Assembly (NCBI GenBank): GCA_046760705.1
Contig: JBHIER010000220.1
Span: 1-6,064, forward strand
Direction of reading: 5' to 3'
From: JBHIER01 sp046760705 [NCBI: bacterium]
GTDB lineage: Bacteria > JBHIER01 > G020348925
DNA length: 6,064 nt
Shown here: positions 1 through 4,679 of the stretch, piece by piece
Numbering within the stretch: the stretch's first letter is position 1
Layout of the letters: each line of letters starts with the position of its first letter
Notes under the pieces: generated by a model
Seen by the model: the letters and a program-made list of their open reading frames with translations, nothing else
Databases searched by the model: none
Told to the model about the DNA's origin: nothing
Position numbers and translations under genes: made by a program

Positions 1-118
1 CTACTTCTTCCATTTCGTCCCAGTAATCAACAGCAGAGTGAGTATCCCAAAACTCGCCCGCTTCTTCTTCACTCCTAAAATGATCTGGAATCGCATCTTT
101 TCTCTTATTTGCGTTCAT
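1..118 (-). CDS. CopG-family antitoxin of a BrnT-type TA pair (partial, runs off left edge)
   Basis: The first 39 residues are visible; the frame is still open at base 1, so the C-terminal part lies outside the window. The sequence contains IPDHF, then a [20 protein letters not shown] segment. This is typical of the CopG antitoxin family (PF12441), whose members carry a ribbon-helix-helix DNA-binding part, bind the partner RNase toxin and repress their own operon. The ATG at 118 lies inside the end of the upstream toxin gene, giving a 14-base overlap (105-118), and GGAGG just before it (inside the toxin gene) acts as ribosome-binding site. The overlap and order (toxin first, antitoxin second) fit translational coupling as in BrnT-type operons. 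Because the toxin reading frame is broken upstream, the antitoxin may now be an orphan. The family call is firm; the DNA-binding part is only partly visible. Confidence 0.8.
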   Translation of the reverse strand, partial: MNANKRKDAIPDHFRSEEEAGEFWDTHSAVDYWDEMEEV

Positions 119-366
119 ACAGCCTCCTTTCCTTGTTGTCCATATCCCGTGCACTAATGGGTAGTACACTACCATTCTTTTTCAAAATGAAGAACACAGC
201 AAGATACCGTCCTGCATTGGTTTGTCCCAATGCTAAATAGACATTTTCACCTTGGATATCTCCTTTTGCCGTGTAAAATTTCTTCCACCTCAAATGTGGT
301 CACCTTGTGTTTACTCTCGATTTTTTTGACAAATTTCTCTTTCCAAATGACTTCGTTTATAGCCAT
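105..366 (-). pseudogene. brnT: BrnT-family RNase toxin, frameshifted by an internal deletion
   Basis: Two frames together give a BrnT-like protein (PF04365, ribosome-independent mRNA endonuclease toxins). From the ATG at 366, frame one encodes MAINEVIWKEKFVKK, then [13 protein letters not shown], and stops at TGA 247-249 after 39 residues. The rest is in the next frame: [25 protein letters not shown], and the hallmark C-terminal [18 protein letters not shown] ending at TAA 105-107. Both halves match the family, so the break is internal. The lesion is near 266-275, between EEIL and KGD. From memory of the family, about ten residues normally separate these motifs; here only seven bases do, which suggests a deletion of roughly 23 bases. 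Joining needs a +1 shift, giving about 86 residues. A TTG at 293 could start the second half, but that would lack the N-terminal part. I saw no classical slippery site. A sequencing error alone would not restore the missing residues. Confidence 0.72.
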
Positions 367-375
367 ATTCTTCAC

Positions 376-395
376 GCGCCCTCTCTACGGGGCGC
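376..395 (-). promoter_or_regulatory. GC-rich inverted repeat before the toxin gene, possible TA operator
   Basis: GCGCCC (376-381) and GGGCGC (390-395) are exact complements separated by eight bases. The repeat lies between the candidate -10 element and the toxin start codon at 366. TA operons are usually repressed by antitoxin bound to such a palindrome, so an operator is a fair guess. In RNA it would form a hairpin just before the start codon and could also limit ribosome access. No direct evidence separates these two uses. Confidence 0.35.
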
Positions 396-411
396 ACTCC
401 GTAAACCGGGC

Positions 412-442
412 ATAATTAACAACGACTTCACCAATTTGTCAA
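412..442 (-). promoter_or_regulatory. Candidate sigma-70 promoter of the brnT/copG operon
   Basis: Read on the minus strand, a perfect TTGACA (442-437) is followed 17 bases later by TTAATT (419-414) or 19 bases later by AATTAT (417-412). The -35 box is consensus, the -10 box is weak, and the element is about 45 bases upstream of the toxin start, in the right orientation. The strong -35 with a poor -10 would suit a promoter kept low by its own repressor; that is inference. Confidence 0.45.
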
Positions 443-584
443 GCGAATTTTCGCCCAGAGGGGCATGATTGCCATCCTACGAAAAACCCCATAATAATTC
501 AAGAAAATTGGGTGGGATGCTGACAGATGTGAGAAGAGAGGTGATCGGAAAATCGAGTGAACTTTGTTTTCTGGTTTTGAGTTG

Positions 585-622
585 AGGGCCGTCGAAGCCG
601 ATAAAGCTCCGGCACCTTTTTT
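585..622 (+). terminator. Possible intrinsic terminator upstream of the comM promoter
   Basis: AGGGCCG (585-591) can pair with CGGC plus CCT (610-617) around one bulged A, and six T follow (617-622). The loop is long (about 18 bases) and a shorter alternative, GCCG 597-600 with CGGC 610-613, exists. It would insulate comM from rightward readthrough, but no rightward gene precedes it in the window, so its substrate transcript is unclear. Confidence 0.28.
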
Positions 623-643
623 ATCTTTCCTTGAGAATTTTGC

Positions 644-672
644 TTGCCTTTTCGGGAAAAAACTGCTATAAT
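644..672 (+). promoter_or_regulatory. Strong sigma-70 promoter of comM
   Basis: TTGCCT (644-649) and a perfect TATAAT (667-672) are separated by exactly 17 bases. TGC directly before the -10 box makes it also an extended -10 element (TGnTATAAT). Transcription would start near 679, leaving a leader of roughly 43 bases before the comM ATG at 722. This is the best promoter in the window. Confidence 0.75.
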
Positions 673-721
673 CTAAGAAAAACGGTCTGACGATTTAACC
701 GACCACCGGTTTAACGGACGA

Positions 722-2257
722 ATGATTGCTCACGTTTTAAGCAGTGCGGTTTTAGGGATCGATGCCTACATCGTCGAGGTGGAGGCGGACATTGTGCGGG
801 GGCTCCCCTCCTTCTCCACTGTCGGTCTGCCCGACGGAGCGGTCAAGGAGAGCAAGGAGCGGGTGACGGCGGCCATTAAGAACTCGGGATTTCTGTTTCC
901 CTTGAAGAAGATCACTGTCAACCTTGCTCCGGCCGACATCCGAAAGGAGGGCACAGCTTTTGATCTGCCCATGGCTATCGGCATTTTGACGGCCATCGGA
1001 CAGGTCAGCACCAAGCGGCTCAAGGAGTGCGTCATTTTAGGGGAACTCTCCCTGGACGGGGGACTGCGGCCTGTCCGGGGTGCGCTCCCCATGGCGTTCA
1101 GCGCCCGAAAGCAGGGCCTCGAAGGGGTCATCTTACCCAAGGAGAACGTCAGGGAGGCGGCCATCGTGGAGGGGATCAACGCCTACCCGGTCGAGACCCT
1201 CCAGGAAGCTGTCAAATTCCTGAACAGGGAGCAGGCGATCGAACCCTTTCAGGTCGATCTGAAGGAGCTCTTTCACTCCAGTTCGCAGTACGAGTTCAAT
1301 TTCTCCGATGTGAAGGGCCAGGAGCACGTGAAGCGAGCTCTGGAGGTGGCCGCAGCCGGTGGGCACAACGTCATTCTCCTCGGGCCGCCGGGGACCGGCA
1401 AGACGATGCTGGCCCGGCGCGTCCCCACCATTCTGCCGGACATGACCTTAGAGGAGGCCCTGGAGACGACCAAAATACACAGCGTGGCCGGGCTCCTGGA
1501 ACCGGACCAGGCCCTGGTGGCCACCCGGCCGTTTCGAGCTCCCCATCACACCATCAGCGATGCCGGACTGATCGGCGGCGGCCATATCCCCAAGCCGGGG
1601 GAGGTGAGCCTGGCCCAACACGGGGTGCTCTTTCTGGACGAACTGCCGGAGTTCAAACGAAACGTCTTAGAAGTGATGCGCCAACCGATGGAGGACAACA
1701 AGGTGACCATCTCCCGGGCCGCCTTCTCTTTGACGTACCCCGCCTCTTTCCTCCTGGTGGCCGCCATGAACCCCTGCCCCTGCGGATATCTGTCCGATCC
1801 GACCAGCGAATGTACCTGCACACCCATGCAGATACAACGGTACATGTCCAAAATCTCAGGACCGCTCTTAGATCGGATCGATATCCACATCGAAGTACCT
1901 CCTGTGCGATATAAGGAGCTTTCAGGTGAACCGACAGGCGAGGACTCAGACGTGATCCGCAAACGGGTCAACCAGGCTCGACATATCCAACTGGAGCGAT
2001 TCAAAGATCGGGAGCGGATGTACTCCAATGCCCACATGCAAGCCAAGGATATCCGAACCTACTGCCAGATCGATGAGAAGGGGGACGATCTGCTGCGGAT
2101 GGCTATCACCCGACTCGGTCTGAGCGCCAGAGCCTACGACCGCATCTTGAAGGTCTCAAGAACAATCGCCGACCTGGAAGGGGTCACCGATATTCAACCC
2201 GAACACATCAGCGAGGCCATCCAATATCGAAGCCTGGACCGACATTTGTGGATGTAG
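722..2257 (+). CDS. comM: ComM/YifB-family Mg-chelatase-like AAA+ ATPase
   Basis: The 511-residue protein has the full length and domain order of the family. An N-terminal ChlI-like domain (about 20-141) carries [12 protein letters not shown] and the [11 protein letters not shown] segment. The AAA+ Mg-chelatase domain (about 192-397) has Walker A GPPGTGKT at 221-228, [16 protein letters not shown] from 272, Walker B VLFLDE at 302-307, NPCPCG at 350-355 with a second cysteine pair at 364/366, and [11 protein letters not shown] around 379-389. The C-terminal domain (about 404-500) ends with SLDRHLW. In Vibrio cholerae, ComM is a hexameric helicase that extends branch migration while transforming DNA is integrated; the family also occurs in species not known to be competent, so its job here may be wider recombination. 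The ATG at 722 matches the usual family N-terminus but has only a weak Shine-Dalgarno match. It is probably transcribed alone from the promoter at 644-672. No motif is missing. Confidence 0.96.
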   Translation: MIAHVLSSAVLGIDAYIVEVEADIVRGLPSFSTVGLPDGAVKESKERVTAAIKNSGFLFPLKKITVNLAPADIRKEGTAFDLPMAIGILTAIGQVSTKRLKECVILGELSLDGGLRPVRGALPMAFSARKQGLEGVILPKENVREAAIVEGINAYPVETLQEAVKFLNREQAIEPFQVDLKELFHSSSQYEFNFSDVKGQEHVKRALEVAAAGGHNVILLGPPGTGKTMLARRVPTILPDMTLEEALETTKIHSVAGLLEPDQALVATRPFRAPHHTISDAGLIGGGHIPKPGEVSLAQHGVLFLDELPEFKRNVLEVMRQPMEDNKVTISRAAFSLTYPASFLLVAAMNPCPCGYLSDPTSECTCTPMQIQRYMSKISGPLLDRIDIHIEVPPVRYKELSGEPTGEDSDVIRKRVNQARHIQLERFKDRERMYSNAHMQAKDIRTYCQIDEKGDDLLRMAITRLGLSARAYDRILKVSRTIADLEGVTDIQPEHISEAIQYRSLDRHLWM

Positions 2258-2307
2258 TGGCCACAAAAATTTTTTGGCCACAAAATTTCACAAAAGGCCA
2301 CAAAATT
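2258..2307. repeat. Three direct copies of GGCCACAAAA in the comM/regulator gap
   Basis: GGCCACAAAA occurs at 2259-2268, 2276-2285 and 2296-2305, starting immediately after the comM stop codon, with start-to-start distances of 17 and 20 bases. A shorter inverted version, TTGTGGC, is at 2353-2359. The first two copies also form an imperfect palindrome through TGGCCA and an A-run facing a T-run, so a hairpin able to weaken comM transcription is possible. The third copy sits where the -35 box of the next gene would be. Spaced direct repeats like these often bind a regulator; which one is unknown. Confidence 0.6.
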
Positions 2308-2328
2308 CAAGAGGATCTATTCTATAAT
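2296..2328 (+). promoter_or_regulatory. Candidate activator-type promoter of the response regulator gene
   Basis: A perfect TATAAT lies at 2323-2328, about 42 bases before the ATG at 2370. No acceptable -35 hexamer lies 16-18 bases upstream; that spot (2300-2305) is inside the third GGCCACAAAA copy. A consensus -10 lacking a -35, overlapped by a repeated site, is the arrangement expected where an activator replaces the -35 contact. No sigma-54 -24/-12 pair was found here. Confidence 0.4.
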
Positions 2329-2369
2329 GAAGTATTTCGCAATCTTCGTGTCTTGTGGCAATATGAAAG

Positions 2370-3725
2370 ATGAAAAAGATTTTGGTCGTTGACGACGAGA
2401 AAAGTATCCGGGATTCGCTGAAGATCATACTGGAGTATGAGAAGTACCAGGTGGTCCTGGCCGCGGATGGGAGGGAGGCTCTGGCGGTTCTCGATGGGGA
2501 CATGGTCGATCTGGTGCTCTTGGATATCAAGATGCCAGGGATGGATGGGCTGGAGGTGTTGCAGGAGATCAAGCGGCGCGATCGGCAACTGGTGGTGGTC
2601 ATCATCTCAGGCCACGGGACGATCTCCACGGCGGTGGAGGCGACGAAGCTGGGGGCCTTCGATTTCTTGGAGAAGCCCCTGGACCGCGACCGGCTGCTAC
2701 TGACTGTCCGCAACGGCCTGGCCCAAAAAAGGCTGACCGAGGAGAACATCGGTCTGCGCAAACGGATCTTCACAGATGAGCGGATTCTCGGGCGGAGCAA
2801 ACAGGTTCAGAAGATCCTCGATACGATTCGCAAGGTGGGGCCGACCCAGGCCCGGATTCTGATCGTGGGCGAAAACGGCACCGGAAAGGAACTGGTGGCC
2901 AGGGCGATCCATGAGCACAGTCCCAGGAGAGATGGGCCTTTTATCGAAGTCAACTGCGCCGCTATCCCTGAGGAGTTGATCGAAAGCGAACTCTTCGGCC
3001 ACGAGAAGGGGGCCTTCACCGGGGCCGTCGACCGGAGAATCGGAAAGTTCGAGCTGGCCGACGGCGGAACCCTCTTCCTCGATGAGATCGGAGATATGAG
3101 CCTGGCCGCCCAGGCCAAGGTCCTCCGGGTCTTAGAGGAGAACCGACTGCAACGGATCGGCGGATCCGAAACCGTCCGGATCGATGTCCGGGTCCTGGCG
3201 GCCACAAACAAGAACCTTTTAGAGCAGACGCGACAGAACAGGTTCCGGGAGGATCTCTATTACCGGTTGAATGTGGTGCCCATCTTCCTGCCGCCTTTGC
3301 GAGAGCGACCTGAGGACATTCCCCTCTTAGTGGACCACTTCCTTCAGGAAGCCTGCGCGCAGAACAACGTCCCCCACAAGGAGATTGGGGCCGGTGCCCT
3401 CCAGATGCTGCAGAGATACCACTGGCCGGGCAATGTCCGAGAACTGCGAAACGCCATCGAACGGATGGTGATCCTCTCGGCCGGAGAGACTATCGGTGAG
3501 GCCGATGTGGAGAGCGTCATTGGGAGAAAAGAAGGGCGGCCGAGCGATCTTGTGGCCGAAGCCGAGACCTTTCAGGATTTCAAGGAGCAAGCGGAGAGAC
3601 TCTTCTTAGAGCAGCGGCTCAAGGCCAACAACTGGAACATCTCACAGACCGCCCAGGAACTGAAGATGCAACGGTCCAACCTCTACCGAAAGATGGACAA
3701 ATACGGCCTGCGACCACCGGGGTGA
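2370..3725 (+). CDS. NtrC-family (NtrX-like) sigma-54-dependent response regulator
   Basis: The 451-residue protein has all three domains of an enhancer-binding activator. The receiver domain (1-120) has acidic D8/D9, phosphoacceptor D52 in LLDIKMPGMDG, S80 in ISGHGT and K102 before P103. The central AAA+ domain (about 138-365) has Walker A GENGTGKE (167-174), ESELFGHEKGAFTGA (205-219) with the sigma-54-contacting GAFTGA loop, Walker B GGTLFLDE (232-239), the arginine-finger segment FREDLYYRL (292-300) and WPGNVREL (352-359). A Fis-type helix-turn-helix follows at about 412-446. The stretch ISGHGTISTAVEATKLGAFD is characteristic of NtrX proteins, which respond to NtrY-type kinases in nitrogen and redox control; the family is broad, so the pathway is not certain. 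No histidine kinase gene is next to it in this window. The ATG at 2370 has no clear Shine-Dalgarno. All active-site residues are present, so it should be functional and drive sigma-54 promoters elsewhere. Confidence 0.93.
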   Translation: MKKILVVDDEKSIRDSLKIILEYEKYQVVLAADGREALAVLDGDMVDLVLLDIKMPGMDGLEVLQEIKRRDRQLVVVIISGHGTISTAVEATKLGAFDFLEKPLDRDRLLLTVRNGLAQKRLTEENIGLRKRIFTDERILGRSKQVQKILDTIRKVGPTQARILIVGENGTGKELVARAIHEHSPRRDGPFIEVNCAAIPEELIESELFGHEKGAFTGAVDRRIGKFELADGGTLFLDEIGDMSLAAQAKVLRVLEENRLQRIGGSETVRIDVRVLAATNKNLLEQTRQNRFREDLYYRLNVVPIFLPPLRERPEDIPLLVDHFLQEACAQNNVPHKEIGAGALQMLQRYHWPGNVRELRNAIERMVILSAGETIGEADVESVIGRKEGRPSDLVAEAETFQDFKEQAERLFLEQRLKANNWNISQTAQELKMQRSNLYRKMDKYGLRPPG

Positions 3726-3752
3726 AATCCAAAATCCAAAATCCAAAATCCA
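3725..3752. repeat. Heptad tandem repeat (AAATCCA)4
   Basis: Four perfect copies of AAATCCA begin on the last base of the regulator stop codon. Such AAATCCA or TTGGATT arrays are known low-complexity intergenic elements in several environmental bacterial lineages, and their length varies by slippage. Minus-strand frames reading FWILDF through it are by-products. It sits in the 3' untranslated part of the regulator gene. Confidence 0.85.
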
Positions 3753-3760
3753 ACACTCCA
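3750..3760 (+). repeat. Left copy of an 11-bp direct repeat flanking vapBC
   Basis: CCAACACTCCA here recurs exactly at 4661-4671, so two copies bracket the vapBC region about 0.9 kb apart. It overlaps the end of the AAATCCA array. It could be a trace of insertion or recombination, or simply two members of a common intergenic repeat. Confidence 0.45.
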
Positions 3761-3824
3761 ACAGCACCCAGGGGGCTCAGAGAGTATGGCCAGTGATCCA
3801 TAATTAGAGGGGAAGCATAATGGA

Positions 3825-3941
3825 ATGGAAAAGCACCTCATTTTCCGCAGATCAATGAAGATTTTACCTGACATCATTGATTATTGCAAGTACATTGTTA
3901 CAGTGAAGCTTACGTTAGCGGCGCTTCTCTGCAGGAGGTGA
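3825..3941 (+). CDS. Candidate small ORF of 38 residues in the vapBC leader
   Basis: From ATG 3825 a frame of 38 residues begins MEKHLIFRRSMKILPDIIDY and ends LTLAALLCRR at TGA 3939-3941. AGAGGGGAA at 3806-3814 lies about ten bases before the start and is a reasonable ribosome-binding site. The same site is also placed for an overlapping 12-codon frame from ATG 3820, whose TGA (3856-3858) overlaps the internal ATG 3855 of this frame as ATGA. I recognise no family. It may be a leader peptide, a remnant of a lost gene, or chance; the base composition does not decide. Most of it lies upstream of the candidate vapBC start of transcription, so it would need its own promoter. Confidence 0.15.
   Translation: MEKHLIFRRSMKILPDIIDYCKYIVTVKLTLAALLCRR
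3868..3896 (+). promoter_or_regulatory. Candidate sigma-70 promoter of vapBC
   Basis: CTGACA (3868-3873, five of six consensus bases) and TACATT (3891-3896, four of six) are spaced by exactly 17 bases. Transcription from near 3903 would give a leader of about 77 bases before the vapB ATG at 3980. GAAGC (3905-3909) and GCTTC (3923-3927) just downstream form a short inverted repeat that could serve as operator. Confidence 0.42.
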
Positions 3942-3963
3942 CATCAGAATGGAGAGTTGGTAG
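3933..3963 (+). promoter_or_regulatory. Strong ribosome-binding site followed by a four-codon ORF (MESW)
   Basis: AGGAGGTG (3933-3940) is the best Shine-Dalgarno match in the window and is spaced eight bases from ATG 3949. That ATG is out of frame with vapB and reaches TAG (3961-3963) after Met-Glu-Ser-Trp. The vapB start, with its own GGGGGA site, is 17 bases beyond that stop. Ribosomes loaded here could reinitiate at vapB, or the site could be a relic of an earlier start. Not demonstrated. Confidence 0.25.
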
Positions 3964-3979
3964 ATTGGGGGAACCAAAG

Positions 3980-4216
3980 ATGTTACCGAAAACGGTTGAG
4001 GTGGGTGAAGCACAGAGGCAGTTGAAGGATTTGTTGTCTATCGTAAGCAGCGGTACAGAGATTGTCCTTACCGAAGGCAGCATGCCGGTTGCCCGCTTAG
4101 TGCCCATCGCCCTGCCGATTACGCTTCGTGTGGCCGGATTACACCGTGGGGCAATTTGGACTAGCGATGATTTCGATGAACCGTTATCCGAGGAATTCTG
4201 GATGGGAGACAAATGA
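3980..4216 (+). CDS. vapB: Phd/YefM-like VapB antitoxin
   Basis: The start chosen is ATG 3980, giving 78 residues from MLPKTVEVGEAQRQLKDLL; GGGGGA (3967-3972) is seven bases upstream and homologues begin at this point. A longer frame from TTG 3884 is open, but its extra 32 residues look like leader. The N-terminal half has the Phd/YefM pattern: VGEAQRQLKDLLSIV, then GTEIVLTEGSMPVARLVPI, a dimer that binds operator DNA. The C-terminal tail RVAGLHRGAIWTSDDFDEPL followed by SEEFW is the usual segment that wraps around and blocks a VapC active site. Its role is to neutralise the adjacent toxin and repress the operon. Its stop overlaps the vapC start (ATGA, 4213-4216), so translation is coupled. 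G+C is lower than in comM and the regulator, fitting acquisition. Everything needed for function appears present. Confidence 0.88.
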   Translation: MLPKTVEVGEAQRQLKDLLSIVSSGTEIVLTEGSMPVARLVPIALPITLRVAGLHRGAIWTSDDFDEPLSEEFWMGDK

Positions 4217-4599
4217 AGCTACTGTTGGATACCCACGCGTTCATCTGGTGGGATAGCAAACCAGCTAAACTCTCATCGCAAGTCCTGGCTTTGTGTCAAG
4301 ATCGGACGAACATTGGACTACTGAGCGTCGCAAGCCTGTGGGGAATGCAAATCAAGCTCCAATTCGGCAAGTTGAAACTCAAACTACCTTTGGCAGAATT
4401 GGTTGAAAGCCAACAGCAGACAAACAATATCGAAGTTCTCCCCATTATACTTGGGCACGTTTTGGCTCTGCAGGATTTGCCTGCCCACCACAAAGGTCGC
4501 TTTGACCGGCTGCTGATTGCTCAAGCAAATGCCGAAGGTGCCACCTTGGTGAGCAGCGATCCGATATTTGCGAAGTATCCTGTGAAGTTGCTTTGGTAA
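4213..4599 (+). CDS. vapC: VapC PIN-domain toxin with an altered active-site residue
   Basis: The 128-residue protein is a full-length PIN-domain ribonuclease of the VapC class, Mg-dependent enzymes that cut RNA (tRNA or rRNA in studied cases). Visible landmarks are LLDTHAFIWW with D6, the SLW..IK motif at 41-48, D98 in GRFDRLLIAQA, D116 in SSDPIF, and the C-terminal VKLLW. In this subfamily the second motif normally reads SLWEIAIK, where Glu is one of the metal-binding acidic residues. Here codon 44 (4342-4344) is GGA, glycine, so the motif is SLWGMQIK. GAA to GGA is a single transition. The other three acidic positions are intact and the frame is undamaged. From family knowledge the change should strongly reduce or abolish cleavage. 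The ATG overlaps the vapB stop by four bases, with GGGAG (4204-4208) before it. The toxin may be inactive, weakened, or compensated elsewhere in the site. Confidence 0.9.
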   Translation: MKLLLDTHAFIWWDSKPAKLSSQVLALCQDRTNIGLLSVASLWGMQIKLQFGKLKLKLPLAELVESQQQTNNIEVLPIILGHVLALQDLPAHHKGRFDRLLIAQANAEGATLVSSDPIFAKYPVKLLW

Positions 4600-4660
4600 G
4601 TAGTTTCCGATCGCTCCAGTGGCCGCGTTCGCCGCGCGCTCCTGAGCCTCAGACCGATCA

Positions 4661-4671
4661 CCAACACTCCA
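4661..4671 (+). repeat. Right copy of the 11-bp direct repeat flanking vapBC
   Basis: An exact copy of CCAACACTCCA also found at 3750-3760. It lies in the 80-base gap between the convergent vapC and lipoprotein genes. That gap is otherwise G+C-rich with short complementary runs such as CTGAG/CTCAG, but no terminator with a T-run was recognised. Confidence 0.45.
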
Positions 4672-4679
4672 GTATCCCC

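Larger units (their letters stand above)
367..721. other. Divergent non-coding region between TA pair and comM
   Basis: This 355-base stretch separates divergently transcribed genes. I see no convincing gene in it; the one long frame entering it is antisense to the broken toxin gene. It holds, from left to right, a GC-rich inverted repeat and promoter for the leftward TA operon, an A+T-rich middle part (about 443-580) where I see nothing assignable, a possible terminator at 585-622, a strong rightward promoter at 644-672 and a structured comM leader. These are entered separately. Confidence 0.6.

Noticed and set aside
580-622. Cyclic di-GMP (GEMM) riboswitch-like wording around AAAGCTCCGGC
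   Set aside because: Only a local resemblance; the conserved three-way junction and tetraloop-receptor elements are absent, and it lies upstream of the comM promoter, so it would not be in the comM mRNA.
1027-1914. Open frame of 295 residues on the plus strand inside comM
   Set aside because: It lies in another frame of a perfectly conserved ComM gene, is rich in Gly, Pro and Arg as expected from G+C-rich out-of-frame reading, and shows no family motif.
2350-2369. Possible sigma-54 -24/-12 promoter near TTGTGGCAATATG
   Set aside because: The GG element is present but no GC element lies at the required spacing downstream, and the sequence runs directly into the start codon.
3619-3877. Minus-strand frames reading FGFWILDF through the heptad repeat
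   Set aside because: The peptide is just the translation of the AAATCCA array; such frames are repeated artefacts of this repeat.
3884-3979. Longer vapB starting at TTG 3884
   Set aside because: The extra residues do not match Phd/YefM proteins, the TTG has no good ribosome-binding site and lies upstream of the likely transcript start. ATG 3980 has a well-placed GGGGGA.
4600-4679. Bidirectional terminator between the convergent vapC and lipoprotein genes
   Set aside because: Short complementary runs exist but none has both a stable stem and a following T-run on either strand.
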